DNA from: Nocardia otitidiscaviarum NBRC 14405
GTDB lineage: Bacteria > Actinomycetota > Actinomycetes > Mycobacteriales > Mycobacteriaceae
DNA: 64,000 nt
Assembly (NCBI RefSeq): GCF_000308635.1
Contig: NZ_BAGD01000039.1
Location: 1-64,000 of the forward strand
Direction: 5' to 3'
A program made the position numbers and the translations under genes. This document shows positions 35,784 through 45,045 of the stretch, one piece after another. Positions within the stretch are counted from its first letter, which is position 1; each line of letters begins with the position of its first letter. Under the pieces are notes generated by a model that saw only the letters and a program-made list of their open reading frames with translations, was not told where the DNA came from and ran no database searches.

Positions 35784-35796
35784 TAGTCTTCGCTGA
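35784..35796 (+). promoter_or_regulatory. lrpA -10 box, probable leaderless start
   Basis: TAGTCT at 35784-35789 is followed 6 nt later by ATG 35796, with no ribosome-binding site. In the same 55-bp gap, on the other strand, lies the pcd start. Confidence 0.6.
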
Positions 35797-36248
35797 TGGC
35801 GGATACACCGGCGAAACCCGTACTCGACGATATCGATCGACTGCTGATACGCGAACTGATTGCCGATGGTCGCGCCACCCTGTCCAACCTTGCCGAGAAG
35901 GCGAACCTGTCGGTTTCCGCCGTGCAGTCGCGGGTGCGGCGGTTGGAGGCGCGTGGCGTGATTCGCGGCTACACGGCGAATGTGGATCCCGAGGCGTTGG
36001 GTCAGATGCTGTCGGCATTCGTCGCGATCACTCCTCTCGACCCGTCGCAGCCCGATGACGCGCCCGCGCTCCTGCAACATGTACCCGGAATCGAGGCATG
36101 TCATTCGGTGGCCGGCGAGGAGAGCTACATGCTGCTGGTCCGGGTGGCGTCCCCCCGGCACCTGGAGCAACTGCTGCAAGAGATCCGCGCGACCGCGAAC
36201 GTCAGGACACGAAGCACCATCATTCTGCAGACATTCTATGACAAGTAG
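35796..36248 (+). CDS. lrpA: Lrp/AsnC family regulator of lysine catabolism
   Basis: 150 residues. N-terminal HTH: LDDIDRLLIRELIADGRATLSNLAEKANLSVSAVQSRVRRLEARGVIRGYT. The C-terminal ligand domain (alpha/beta-fold, ACHSVAGEESYMLLVRV) is intact. It corresponds to LrpA (Rv3291c), which controls lat. It lies between the divergent pcd gene and lat, 64 nt before lat. Confidence 0.94.
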   Translation: MADTPAKPVLDDIDRLLIRELIADGRATLSNLAEKANLSVSAVQSRVRRLEARGVIRGYTANVDPEALGQMLSAFVAITPLDPSQPDDAPALLQHVPGIEACHSVAGEESYMLLVRVASPRHLEQLLQEIRATANVRTRSTIILQTFYDK

Positions 36249-36300
36249 CTCCAGATCGTAATTATTTCGTTGTTTACGGGTCTCGCCGTTAATTTTCCTT

Positions 36301-36313
36301 TACAGTGGTGGCG
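36301..36313 (+). promoter_or_regulatory. lat -10 box, probable leaderless start
   Basis: TACAGT at 36301-36306 is followed 6 nt later by GTG 36313, with no ribosome-binding site. The 60-bp region between lrpA and lat is markedly AT-rich, as expected for an Lrp target. Confidence 0.65.
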
Positions 36314-37653
36314 TGACCCTCGAATTCGATCGGCTCGGGGCGGTTGCCGAAACGACACTGGTCACCCCCGCCCGGGTGCACGAAATCCTGTCCGCTTCCA
36401 TCCTCGCGGACGGTTTCGACATGGTCCTGGACCTGCGGAAATCCCGCGGTCTCCGTTTGGTCGACGCCCGTACCGGTGACGTCTACCTCGACATGTTCGG
36501 GTTCTTCGCCTCCAACGCGCTGGGGATGAACCACCCCGCGCTGGCCGACGACCGCGCCTTCCGCGCGAGCCTGTCGGACGCGGCGATCAACAAGCCCAGC
36601 AACTCCGATATCTACACCGTCGAAATGGCCCGCTTCGTGGAGACCTTCACGCGGGTGCTCGGCGATCCCCGGCTACCGCACCTGTTCTTCATCGACGGTG
36701 GCGGCCTCGCGGTGGAGAACGCCCTCAAGACGGCCTTCGACTGGAAGAGCCGCCACAATGAAATGCACGGTCGCCCAGCCGAACTCGGCACCAAGGTGCT
36801 GCATCTGACCGGAGCCTTCCACGGGCGCACCGGCTACACCATGTCGCTCACCAACACCGATCCGGTGAAGACGGCACGGTTCCCCACATTCGACTGGCCG
36901 CGCATCGAGACCCCGTACCTGGCCTCCGGGCGCGATCTGGAGGCCGCCGAGCGCCGCGCGCTGGACCAGGCCATTCGCGCCTTCACCGCGCATCCGCACG
37001 ATATCGCCTGCTTCATCGCCGAACCCATCCAGGGCGAGGGCGGCGACCGGCACATGCGGCCGGAATTCCTGCGCACCATGCAGGATCTGTGCCACGACAA
37101 CGACGCGCTGTTCATTCTCGACGAGGTGCAGACCGGCGTCGGTATGACCGGCAGCGTGTGGGCCTACCAGCAGCTCGGGCTGGAACCGGATGTGGTGGCC
37201 TTCGGCAAGAAGACTCAGGTGTGCGGGATCATGGCGGGCGGCCGGGTGGACGAGGTGCCCGACAATGTCTTCCGGGTGAGCTCGCGGCTCAACTCCACCT
37301 GGGGCGGCAACCTCACCGACATGGTGCGGTCGCGGCGGCTTCTCGAGGTCATCTCGCGGGACGGATTGGTCACGGCCGCAAAGGAACTGGGTGAGCATCT
37401 GCTGGAGCGGCTGACGACCCTGGCTGTCGACCACGCCGCGGTGAGCGATCCGCGCGGGCGCGGTCTCATGTGCGCCGTCACCCTGGAGTCGGCGGGTCTG
37501 CGTGACGAGGTGCTGACGCGCCTGCGGGAGGAGGAGCGGGTGCTGATCCTCGGCACCGGCGAGCGCGGCATCCGGTTCCGGCCGCCGCTCACCGTCACCG
37601 TCGCCGAACTCGACGAGGCCGTGGACGCCCTGGATCGCGTGCTGACCCGCTAG
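36313..37653 (+). CDS. lat: L-lysine 6-transaminase (epsilon aminotransferase)
   Basis: 446 residues of the class III aminotransferase fold. Lysine plus 2-oxoglutarate gives aminoadipate semialdehyde, which cyclises to piperideine-6-carboxylate for Pcd. The signatures FFIDGGGLAVENALKTAFDWK, HLTGAFHGRTGYTMSLTNTDP, FIAEPIQGEGGDRHM and ILDEVQTGVGMTG are present. The PLP lysine is in AFGKKTQVCGI. It matches mycobacterial Lat (Rv3290c) throughout. The GTG start has no ribosome-binding site and follows the -10 box by 6 nt. Confidence 0.95.
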   Translation: MTLEFDRLGAVAETTLVTPARVHEILSASILADGFDMVLDLRKSRGLRLVDARTGDVYLDMFGFFASNALGMNHPALADDRAFRASLSDAAINKPSNSDIYTVEMARFVETFTRVLGDPRLPHLFFIDGGGLAVENALKTAFDWKSRHNEMHGRPAELGTKVLHLTGAFHGRTGYTMSLTNTDPVKTARFPTFDWPRIETPYLASGRDLEAAERRALDQAIRAFTAHPHDIACFIAEPIQGEGGDRHMRPEFLRTMQDLCHDNDALFILDEVQTGVGMTGSVWAYQQLGLEPDVVAFGKKTQVCGIMAGGRVDEVPDNVFRVSSRLNSTWGGNLTDMVRSRRLLEVISRDGLVTAAKELGEHLLERLTTLAVDHAAVSDPRGRGLMCAVTLESAGLRDEVLTRLREEERVLILGTGERGIRFRPPLTVTVAELDEAVDALDRVLTR

Positions 37654-37663
37654 GGCTCGGCCC

Positions 37664-37706
37664 GGAACAGGGCCGGTGTCGACCGCACGTCGCACCGGCC
37701 TGTTCC
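37664..37706 (+). terminator. terminator hairpin after lat
   Basis: GGAACAG GGCCGGTG at 37664-37678 pairs with CACCGGC CTGTTCC at 37693-37706, with one bulge and a 14-nt loop. It begins 11 nt after the lat stop. Confidence 0.6.
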
Positions 37707-37743
37707 GCCGCGCGCGGAAACCCCTATTCGACACCGAATCCGG

Positions 37744-37769
37744 CAACTGTTCCGCGCGCGGAACAGTTG
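37744..37769. promoter_or_regulatory. 26-bp perfect palindrome
   Basis: CAACTGTTCCGCG followed by its exact complement, 26 bp in total. A second, imperfect copy of the core (CTGTTCCGCCGCGCGCGGAA) lies at 37700-37720. It may be an operator for accD5, whose start is 148 bp downstream, or part of the lat terminator region. Confidence 0.6.
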
Positions 37770-37903
37770 GGTTCGCGGCCGTCGAGAATCGGTGACCAGC
37801 AGGCAATTCACCCGTTCCGACCAGCGCTTTTCTACTGGCGGGTAGCCAATAGCGATACCGGTCAGTAGCACCCGGCGGATTACAAAGGGGGCCTGGTACT
37901 GGT

Positions 37904-37917
37904 TACACTCGCGGCCA
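37904..37917 (+). promoter_or_regulatory. accD5 -10 box, probable leaderless start
   Basis: TACACT at 37904-37909 is followed 7 nt later by ATG 37917 with no ribosome-binding site between. Confidence 0.6.
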
Positions 37918-39557
37918 TGACGAGTGTCCAGCAGCAGCCTTCGCCGGGGTCGGCGGGCGCCCCAGATATCCACACCACCGCCGGCAAGTTGGCTGACCTG
38001 CGCAGTCGCCTCGAGGAAGCCAAGCACCCGGTGGGTGAGGCCGTGGTCGACAAGGTGCACGCCAAGGGCAAGATGACCGCGCGCGAGCGCATTCTCGCCC
38101 TGCTGGACGAGGGCTCGTTCGTCGAACTCGACGCACTGGCCCGGCACCGCAGCGTGAACTTCGGCCTGGAGAACAACCGTCCCCTCGGCGACGGCGTGGT
38201 CACCGGCTACGGCACCGTCGACGGCCGCGACGTCTGCATCTTCTCCCAGGACGTCACCGTGTTCGGCGGCTCCCTCGGCGAGGTGTACGGCGAGAAGATC
38301 GTCAAGGTCATGGATCTGGCACTCAAGACCGGTCGCCCGCTCATCGGCATCAACGAGGGCGCGGGCGCGCGCATCCAGGAGGGCGTCGTCTCCCTGGGTC
38401 TCTACGGCGAGATCTTCCACCGCAATATCCAGGCCTCCGGCGTGATCCCGCAGATCTCGCTCATCATGGGCCCGGCCGCCGGCGGGCACGTGTACTCGCC
38501 CGCGCTGACCGACTTCGTCGTCATGGTCGACCAGACCTCGCAGATGTTCGTGACCGGTCCGGACGTCATCAAGACCGTCACCGGTGAAGAGGTCACCATG
38601 GAGGAGCTGGGCGGCGCCCACACCCACATGGTCAAGTCCGGTGTCGCCCACTACGTCGCCTCCGGCGAGCAGGACGCGCTCGACTACGTCAAGGACCTGC
38701 TGTCCTACCTGCCGAGCAACAACCGGGCCGAGGCGCCGCGCTTTCCGGCGTCGGACCCGATCGAGGGCGCGATCGAGGATTCCCTCACCGAGGAGGACCT
38801 CGAACTCGACACCATCATCCCGGACTCGCCGAACCAGCCCTATGACATGCACGAGGTCATTCGCTGCCTGGTCGACGACGACGAGTTCCTGGAGGTGCAG
38901 GCCGAGCGCGCGATGAACATCATCGTCGGCTTCGCCCGCATCGACGGCCGCAGCATCGGCATCGTGGCCAACCAGCCCACCCAGTTCGCGGGCTGCCTGG
39001 ACATCGACGCCTCGGAGAAGGCCGCACGCTTCGTGCGCACCTGCGACGCCTTCAATATTCCGATCATCACCCTGGTGGACGTGCCGGGCTTCCTGCCGGG
39101 TACCGGCCAGGAGTTCAACGGCATCATCCGCCGCGGCGCGAAGCTGCTCTACGCCTACGGTGAGGCTACTGTGGGTAAGATCACAATTATCACCCGCAAG
39201 GCATACGGCGGCGCCTACGACGTCATGGGCTCCAAGCACATGGGGGCCGATGTGAATCTGGCGTGGCCGACGGCGCAGATCGCCGTCATGGGCGCGTCGG
39301 GCGCGGTCGGCTTCGTCTACCGCAAGCAGTTGCAGCAGGCCGCCGCGGAGGGCAGCGACGTCGACGCGCTGCGCCTGGAATTGCAGAACGAGTACGAAGA
39401 CACCCTGGTCAACCCCTATGTGGCGGCCGAGCGCGGCTATGTGGACGCGGTTATCCCGCCCTCGCACACCCGCGGTCAGATCGTCTCCGCCCTGCGTCTG
39501 CTCGAACGCAAGATGGTGACGCTGCCGCCGAAGAAGCACGGCAACATTCCGCTCTGA
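37917..39557 (+). CDS. accD5: acyl-CoA (propionyl-CoA) carboxylase beta subunit AccD5
   Basis: 546 residues, the carboxyltransferase subunit of the acyl-CoA carboxylase that makes methylmalonyl-CoA for methyl-branched and mycolic lipids. The acyl-CoA block [13 protein letters not shown] and the carboxybiotin block [14 protein letters not shown] plus [13 protein letters not shown] are typical. Length and ends match AccD5 (Rv3280). It works with AccA3 (biotin carrier, 42759) and AccE5 downstream. A 206-bp gap with a long hairpin separates it from accE5. Confidence 0.96.
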   Translation: MTSVQQQPSPGSAGAPDIHTTAGKLADLRSRLEEAKHPVGEAVVDKVHAKGKMTARERILALLDEGSFVELDALARHRSVNFGLENNRPLGDGVVTGYGTVDGRDVCIFSQDVTVFGGSLGEVYGEKIVKVMDLALKTGRPLIGINEGAGARIQEGVVSLGLYGEIFHRNIQASGVIPQISLIMGPAAGGHVYSPALTDFVVMVDQTSQMFVTGPDVIKTVTGEEVTMEELGGAHTHMVKSGVAHYVASGEQDALDYVKDLLSYLPSNNRAEAPRFPASDPIEGAIEDSLTEEDLELDTIIPDSPNQPYDMHEVIRCLVDDDEFLEVQAERAMNIIVGFARIDGRSIGIVANQPTQFAGCLDIDASEKAARFVRTCDAFNIPIITLVDVPGFLPGTGQEFNGIIRRGAKLLYAYGEATVGKITIITRKAYGGAYDVMGSKHMGADVNLAWPTAQIAVMGASGAVGFVYRKQLQQAAAEGSDVDALRLELQNEYEDTLVNPYVAAERGYVDAVIPPSHTRGQIVSALRLLERKMVTLPPKKHGNIPL

Positions 39558-39560
39558 TGC

Positions 39561-39632
39561 GGCGATAAGCGCGGTATGGGGCGCACACTGAGTTGGGTAC
39601 GGACGTGCAATTCCATACCGCGCACCATCGCC
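39561..39632 (+). promoter_or_regulatory. long stem-loop between accD5 and accE5
   Basis: GGCGAT AA GCGCGGTATGG at 39561-39579 pairs with CCATACCGCGC ACC ATCGCC at 39613-39632: 11-bp and 6-bp perfect stems separated by a small internal loop and closed by a 33-nt loop. It begins 4 nt after the accD5 stop. There is no T-run. It may terminate, attenuate or stabilise the accD5 transcript. Confidence 0.65.
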
Positions 39633-39763
39633 CCATCCGAGTGAAAATGGTTATGGCCAAACCCTCGCCGTCGAGGGAACCAACGAATACCGTTTGCGGA
39701 CCGGAACCGATCCGGACGCGAACCAACCGCCACGAGCGGTGAACGGACAGGAGGACTGGCGCT

Positions 39764-40087
39764 GTGACGACCATGGCAGATGAAGAGGTTTTGCGCGCCG
39801 CCGAACTGGATCTGGCGGTCGACGAGTTCGTCGAGGTGGTCGACGCGCCCGTCGCCGCGGCCGAACCGGCCCACGCGGGCCCGGTGGTGCAGGTGCTGAA
39901 GGGCAATCCGACCGACGACGAGCTGGCCGCCCTGGTGGCCGTGCTCACCGCGGCCGCGGCGGGTGCCGCCGCCGCTCCCGCCGCCACCGGCCCGGCCGAT
40001 ATGTGGGGCCGCCCGACCCTGCTGCACCGCGGCACTTCGCCATTCTCGCCCTACGCGTTCCCGGCCCTGTCCCACCTGCGGGACTGA
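39764..40087 (+). CDS. accE5: acyl-CoA carboxylase epsilon subunit AccE5
   Basis: 107 residues, GTG start after CAGGAGGACTGGC. The epsilon subunit enhances AccA3-AccD5 activity. The C-terminal half has the family block VVQVLKGNPTDDELAALVAVL and ends PADMWGRPTLLHR, then SPFSPYAFPALSHLRD. The N-terminal half is Ala/Glu-rich and variable. It is shorter than the M. tuberculosis protein. Confidence 0.9.
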   Translation: MTTMADEEVLRAAELDLAVDEFVEVVDAPVAAAEPAHAGPVVQVLKGNPTDDELAALVAVLTAAAAGAAAAPAATGPADMWGRPTLLHRGTSPFSPYAFPALSHLRD

Positions 40088-40162
40088 GCGGCTCCACCGG
40101 GTGCGACCGCTTCCGCGCGACCACGCGCGGCGTCGGACGCGCCTGCTGGAATACTGAGCGCC

Positions 40163-40819
40163 GTGACCGTATTCGTACTGGCCTCCGCGTCCCCGGCCCG
40201 GCGCGGCGTACTGCGCAACGCGGGTATCGAACCCGTGGTCCGGGTGTCGAATGTCGACGAGGACGCGGTCGCCGCCGCACTGCCCGCCAGCGCCACCCCG
40301 GAACGGGTGGTCGTGGAACTGGCGCGAGCCAAGGCACGCGCCGTCGCCGCCACCCTCGATCCCGTCGACTTCGCCGATTCCGTTGTGGTGGGCTGCGATT
40401 CGATGCTGCTGATCGACGGCGAGCTACAGGGCAAGCCGTTGACCGTCGAGGTGGCGCGGGCGCGCTGGGCCGAAATGGCCGGGCGCGCCGCGGATCTGCT
40501 CACCGGACACTGCGTACTGCGCCTGCGCGACGGGGAGATCGTCGCCGAAGCCGCCGATTGCAGCGGCACCACAGTGCATTTCGCCAAACCCGAACCCGAG
40601 GCGCTGGAGGCGTACCTGGCGTCGGGGGAGCCGTTGCAGGTGGCCGGGGCGTTCACGCTGGACGGCCGGGGCGGCTGGTTCGTGGAGCGGATCGAGGGCG
40701 ATCCGTCCAGCGTCATCGGAATCGGGCTACCGCTGGTTCGTCGACTGCTTGCCGAGGTGGGGGTCGGAATTGCGGAGCTGTGGGTCGGCGCCGCGGAGCT
40801 GGGGATCGACACTGCGTAA
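40163..40819 (+). CDS. maf: Maf family nucleoside triphosphate pyrophosphatase
   Basis: 218 residues. The Maf/HAM1 fold is visible in VLASASPARRGVLRNAGIEP at the start, VVGCDSMLLIDGELQGKP in the middle and IEGDPSSVIGIGLPLVRRLLAEVG near the end. It hydrolyses non-canonical or modified NTPs; mycobacterial Rv3282 is the counterpart. GTG 40163 lies 76 bp after accE5. Its 3' end (40727-40819) runs antisense to the tail of the next gene, where both strands read related repeats. Confidence 0.93.
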   Translation: MTVFVLASASPARRGVLRNAGIEPVVRVSNVDEDAVAAALPASATPERVVVELARAKARAVAATLDPVDFADSVVVGCDSMLLIDGELQGKPLTVEVARARWAEMAGRAADLLTGHCVLRLRDGEIVAEAADCSGTTVHFAKPEPEALEAYLASGEPLQVAGAFTLDGRGGWFVERIEGDPSSVIGIGLPLVRRLLAEVGVGIAELWVGAAELGIDTA

Positions 40820-41560
40820 CTGTGGCGCCACCCGGCTGGTGGCCGGGGCCAGGCGCGGTTCCACCTCGTCGGCCTCGGTCGGCGGCTCCTCCGCGGCGGT
40901 GGCCGGGACCGGTTCGCCCGCAGGGGGTTTCAGCAGCTCCAGGCGTGCCACGCAAAGTTCCGGCTCCACGAACGGATGCAGCCGCACCTGCACGTGATCG
41001 CGGGCGCCGTTGCGGTCCAGCACTTCACGCATGAGACCCAGGTGCACGCCGCACACCACCTCCGAATGCGTGCGCGCGAGTTCGCGCAGCGGGCAGGCGG
41101 TGAGTCGGACCAGGGCCTGTTCGTCGGTCTCGCTGGCCGGATCGCGTTCCGGTGCGAAACCGAGTTCGGAGGCCAGGGTGATGGTCAGGTCCTTGGCGTC
41201 GTCCAGCGTTTCGACGGGCTGGTCGACCGATTCCATCTTCGCGCCCCACACCCGGCCCGCCGCCACGGCGGCATCGGAGCGTCGCCGCGGGTCGGTGCCC
41301 AGCTGGTCGGCCAGCACCTGCGCGAGCTCCTGATAACCCACTGATCGCTGTACGGCGGTATAGCCGATGCGCGGGCGTCCGCGACCGCGCGGCGGCTGCT
41401 GGAATTGGCGTACGAGCGATTCGCGGGTGAGCACGTCCAAATGGAAACGAACCGTAGTCACATGCTGGCCGGTGACCCGGGCGAGTTCCTGTGCGTCGAG
41501 AGGCTCGCTGGCGCCACGTAGGATCGCGAGCAGACGCCGTCGTGGCCAAGAATCGGACAT
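40727..41560 (-). CDS. SufR-like/ArsR-type HTH regulator with conserved cysteines
   Basis: 277 residues. N-terminal HTH: SWPRRRLLAILRGASEPLDAQELARVTGQHVTTVRFHLDVLTRESLVRQ. The effector domain carries TACPLRELARTHSEVVCGVHLGLM and PELCVARLEL, three cysteines spaced like those of SufR-type Fe-S regulators. A repetitive tail (DPQLRGADPQLRNSDPHL) is not family-like and is antisense to the end of maf. It is divergent from sseA (166-bp gap), so it may respond to sulfur or redox state. The role is inferred from the cysteines and neighbours. Confidence 0.75.
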   Translation of the reverse strand: MSDSWPRRRLLAILRGASEPLDAQELARVTGQHVTTVRFHLDVLTRESLVRQFQQPPRGRGRPRIGYTAVQRSVGYQELAQVLADQLGTDPRRRSDAAVAAGRVWGAKMESVDQPVETLDDAKDLTITLASELGFAPERDPASETDEQALVRLTACPLRELARTHSEVVCGVHLGLMREVLDRNGARDHVQVRLHPFVEPELCVARLELLKPPAGEPVPATAAEEPPTEADEVEPRLAPATSRVAPQLRSVDPQLRGADPQLRNSDPHLGKQSTNQR

Positions 41561-41726
41561 AGCTCACCCCTCCTCCCGGGAGACTTTATCGGATGAAGCT
41601 GCGCTTTATTCGTTCAATCATCTGATTCGTGATCTGAAACGAGTTTCGTTACCGCCACCCGCTTACGATCGGTGCAGAGATCTTCAACCGTCACAACCTA
41701 CCCACCGAGCGTGAAGGACCGACACC

Positions 41727-42623
41727 TTGCCCGTCGCCCCGGACCCGAATCCCTCGTTCGGCACCTACGCATATCCTCACCGACTAGTAACCACAGAATG
41801 GCTGTCGGCAAACATCGGCGCGCCGGGACTCAAGATCATCGAGACCAATGAGGACATTCTCCTCTACGACATCGGTCACGTCCCCGGAGCCATCAAGATC
41901 GATTGGCGAACCGAGCTCATCGACCCGCTCACCCGCGATGTCGTGAACGCGGAACGGTTCGCCGAACTCATGCGCATCAAGGGCATCGAACGCGACGACA
42001 CCGTGGTCGTCTACGGGGACAAGGGCAACGGCACCGCCGCGGCCACGGTCTGGACCATGCACCTGTACGGGCATCAGGATGTGCGACTGCTCGACGGCGG
42101 CCGCGACGCATGGATCTCCGAGGCTCGCGACACCACCTTCGAGGTGCCCTTCGCCGGAGCGGGCGACTACCCGAAGGTGGACCGGGACGACCGCACGGCG
42201 CGGGCGTTCCGCGAGGACGTGGTGGACGGCCTCGGCGGATCGCTGGTGGATGTGCGGCCGCTGGCGGAGTACACGGGCGAACACACCCTGCTCACCGATC
42301 ACGAACTGGAACGCGCACTGCGCGGCGGCCACATCCCCACGGCGGTGAACATTCCGTGGATGACCGCCGTCGGCCCCGATTCGCGCTTCCGGCCGCGCGC
42401 CGAACTCGACGTCGTCTACGGTGCGGTCGGCGCGGCGCCGATCGTCTACGGTCGGGTGGGCGAGCGGTCCGCGCACACCTGGTTCGTGCTCACCTTCCTG
42501 CTCGGTATCGAGGGGGTGCGTAACTATGACGGCTCCTGGACCGAATGGGGTAATGCGGTCGGAATGCCGATCGTCATGGGAGCCGAGCCGGGTACCGCAC
42601 CCGAGATCGCCGCGCGCAGGTAG
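41727..42623 (+). CDS. sseA: thiosulfate/3-mercaptopyruvate sulfurtransferase family protein SseA, active-site Cys replaced
   Basis: 298 residues with two rhodanese domains, TTG start after GTGAAGGACC. The N-terminal domain ends VVVYGDKGNGTAAATVW, and the C-terminal domain has the catalytic loop IVYGRVGERSAHTWFVL. In catalytic rhodaneses that loop begins with Cys (YCRxGERS); here the codon is GGT (Gly) at about 42451-42453, one base from TGT. The remainder of the fold looks intact. It precedes accA3, as in mycobacteria, but the small SufE-like gene (Rv3284 type) usually between them is absent. Confidence 0.88.
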   Translation: MPVAPDPNPSFGTYAYPHRLVTTEWLSANIGAPGLKIIETNEDILLYDIGHVPGAIKIDWRTELIDPLTRDVVNAERFAELMRIKGIERDDTVVVYGDKGNGTAAATVWTMHLYGHQDVRLLDGGRDAWISEARDTTFEVPFAGAGDYPKVDRDDRTARAFREDVVDGLGGSLVDVRPLAEYTGEHTLLTDHELERALRGGHIPTAVNIPWMTAVGPDSRFRPRAELDVVYGAVGAAPIVYGRVGERSAHTWFVLTFLLGIEGVRNYDGSWTEWGNAVGMPIVMGAEPGTAPEIAARR

Positions 42624-42758
42624 CGCCCACGGGCGTTGTAGAGTGTCGCATCGGTCACTCTTCGGGCCTACTCCTCGGTAGCCCTATCCCGACTCGGTGG
42701 TTGTTGGCAGACTGCCTACACTGCCCAAGACGAAAGCTTTGAGAGCACAGGAGGCTCA

Positions 42759-44558
42759 GTGCCCAACCATGCCAACGCGCAGATCACCAAGGTCCTCGTA
42801 GCCAATCGAGGCGAGATCGCCGTGCGCGTGATCCGGGCTGCCAAGGACGCCGGGATCGCCAGCGTCGCCGTCTACGCCGAACCGGACGCCGACGCGCCGT
42901 TCGTGCAGCTCGCCGACGAGGCGTTCGCCCTGGGTGGTCAGACCTCGGCCGAGTCGTACCTGGTGTTCGACAAGATCCTCGATGCCGCCGCCAAGTCCGG
43001 CGCCGACGCGATCCACCCCGGCTACGGCTTCCTGTCGGAGAACGCCGATTTCGCGCAGGCCGTGCTCGACGCGGGCCTCATCTGGATCGGACCCTCCCCG
43101 CAGTCCATTCGCGATCTGGGCGACAAGGTCACCGCGCGCCACATCGCCGAGCGCGCGCAGGCCCCCATGGCCGCGGGCACCAAGGACCCCGTCAAGGACG
43201 CGCAGGAAGTCGTCGCGTTCGCCGAGCAGTACGGCGTTCCGGTGGCCATCAAGGCCGCCTTCGGTGGTGGCGGTCGCGGCATGAAGGTCGCGCACACCAT
43301 CGAGGAGATCCCGGAGCTGTTCGACTCCGCCGTGCGCGAGGCCACCGCCGCCTTCGGTCGCGGCGAATGCTTCGTGGAGCAGTACCTGGACAAGGCCCGC
43401 CACGTCGAGGCCCAGGTCATCGCCGACAAGCACGGCAATGTGGTGGTCGCCGGCACCCGTGACTGCTCGCTGCAGCGCCGCTTCCAGAAGCTGGTCGAGG
43501 AGGCCCCCGCCCCGTTCCTCTCCGACGAGGTGCGCGCCAAGATCCACGAATCCGCCAAGCGGATCTGCCGCGAGGCGGGATACTACGGCGCCGGCACCGT
43601 GGAGTACCTGGTGCAGGGCGAGACCGTGTCCTTCCTCGAGGTGAACACCCGCCTCCAAGTCGAGCACCCGGTCACCGAGGAGACCGCCGGCATCGACCTG
43701 GTGCGCCAGCAGTTCCGCATCGCCGAGGGCCACGAACTGAGCATCACCGAGGATCCGACGCCGCGCGGGCACTCCTTCGAATTCCGCATCAACGGTGAGG
43801 ACGCGGGCCGCAACTTCCTGCCCGCCCCCGGCCCGGTCACCGTGTACAAGGAGCCGACCGGCCCCGGCGTGCGCGTGGATTCCGGCGTGGTCGAGGGCAG
43901 CGTCATCGGCGGCCAGTTCGACTCCATGCTCGCCAAGCTCATCGTCACCGGCGAGAACCGCGAGCAGGCGTTGCAGCGCGCCCGCCGCGCCCTGGCCGAG
44001 TACCAGGTCGAGGGCCTGGCCACCGTCATCCCCTTCCACCGCCACATCGTGGAGAACCCGGCCTTCATCGGCGACGGCACCAAGTTCGACGTCTACACCA
44101 AGTGGATCGAGAACGAGTGGGACAACCCCATCGAGCCCTACACCGGCGGCCAGCCCATCGAGGCGGACGACGATGAGCCCCGTCAGAAGGTGGTCGTCGA
44201 GGTCGGCGGCCGTCGCCTGGAGGTGTCGCTGCCCGGACAGTTCACCGTCGGCGCGGGTGCGACCGGTGGCGGCAACGGCGCGGGTGTCATCCGCAAGAAG
44301 CCGAAGCCGCGCAAGCGTGGCGGGGCCGGTGGCGGCGCCGCCTCCGGTGATGCCGTGACCGCGCCCATGCAGGGCACCGTGGTCAAGGTCGCCGTCGAGG
44401 AGGGGCAGTCGGTCGAGGCCGGTGACCTGGTGGTGGTGCTCGAGGCCATGAAGATGGAGAACCCGGTGACCGCACACAAGGCCGGTGTCATCACCGGACT
44501 GACGGTGGAGGCCGGTGCGGCCATCACCCAGGGCACCGTGCTCGCCGAGATCAAGTGA
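42759..44558 (+). CDS. accA3: acyl-CoA carboxylase alpha subunit AccA3 (biotin carboxylase-BCCP)
   Basis: 599 residues. N-terminal biotin carboxylase: [17 protein letters not shown], the ATP-grasp Gly-rich loop [27 protein letters not shown], and the ATP-binding and CO2-fixing blocks. C-terminal biotin carrier: EAMKMENPV with the biotinylated lysine near residue 565, separated by a Lys/Gly-rich linker. It carboxylates its biotin for AccD subunits of fatty-acid and mycolic-acid synthesis. BirA, which attaches the biotin, lies 1.9 kb downstream. GTG start after CAGGAGGCTCA. Confidence 0.97.
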   Translation: MPNHANAQITKVLVANRGEIAVRVIRAAKDAGIASVAVYAEPDADAPFVQLADEAFALGGQTSAESYLVFDKILDAAAKSGADAIHPGYGFLSENADFAQAVLDAGLIWIGPSPQSIRDLGDKVTARHIAERAQAPMAAGTKDPVKDAQEVVAFAEQYGVPVAIKAAFGGGGRGMKVAHTIEEIPELFDSAVREATAAFGRGECFVEQYLDKARHVEAQVIADKHGNVVVAGTRDCSLQRRFQKLVEEAPAPFLSDEVRAKIHESAKRICREAGYYGAGTVEYLVQGETVSFLEVNTRLQVEHPVTEETAGIDLVRQQFRIAEGHELSITEDPTPRGHSFEFRINGEDAGRNFLPAPGPVTVYKEPTGPGVRVDSGVVEGSVIGGQFDSMLAKLIVTGENREQALQRARRALAEYQVEGLATVIPFHRHIVENPAFIGDGTKFDVYTKWIENEWDNPIEPYTGGQPIEADDDEPRQKVVVEVGGRRLEVSLPGQFTVGAGATGGGNGAGVIRKKPKPRKRGGAGGGAASGDAVTAPMQGTVVKVAVEEGQSVEAGDLVVVLEAMKMENPVTAHKAGVITGLTVEAGAAITQGTVLAEIK

Positions 44559-44593
44559 GTTCGCGCCGGATTCCGTAGTCCGGCAATGCTTCT

Positions 44594-44628
44594 CGAACGG
44601 GCCGCGCCAGCTGTGCGCGGCCCGTTCG
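44594..44628 (+). terminator. terminator after accA3
   Basis: A perfect 13-bp stem (CGAACGGGCCGCG and CGCGGCCCGTTCG) with a 9-nt loop, starting 36 nt after the stop. Confidence 0.8.
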
Positions 44629-44649
44629 CGCTGGCGCTAAGGTCGGTGT

Positions 44650-45030
44650 ATGGCTGAACCACCCGACATTCGCATCGGCACCGCCGAACGCGAGGACGCC
44701 ATGCGGCGGCTGTCGGATCACTTCGCCGCCGGGCGGTTGAGCGTGGCCGAATTCGACGAGCGCAGTGCGATCGTGGCGGCGGCGGTGACGCGGGGCGATC
44801 TCGAGCAGGTGTTCACGGATCTGCCCGCGCCGGTGTCGCTGGAGAAGCCGAAACCGGCCGCGCGCGGATTCCGTCTACCCGCCGGAGTGCCCGAACGGGT
44901 GATGCCGGTGGTCACCATTCTCGCGCTGATCCTGTTTCTGGTGACCCACCAGTGGTGGTTCTTCCTCGCCATTCCGCTGGTGGGCGCGCTGCTGTTCGGG
45001 GACCGCCGCGGGCACGGCCGCTGGCACTGA
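44650..45030 (+). CDS. DUF1707 domain-containing (SHOCT-like) membrane protein
   Basis: 126 residues. DUF1707 pattern at the N-terminus: IRIGTAEREDAMRRLSDHFAAGRLSVAEFDERSAIVAAAVTRGDLEQVFTDLP. A C-terminal transmembrane pair follows (VVTILALILFLVT, WFFLAIPLVGALLF). ATG 44650 follows TAAGGT by 6 nt, so it is likely leaderless. The biological role of the family is unknown. Confidence 0.9.
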   Translation: MAEPPDIRIGTAEREDAMRRLSDHFAAGRLSVAEFDERSAIVAAAVTRGDLEQVFTDLPAPVSLEKPKPAARGFRLPAGVPERVMPVVTILALILFLVTHQWWFFLAIPLVGALLFGDRRGHGRWH

Positions 45031-45045
45031 CGACGGAAGGGCTGT

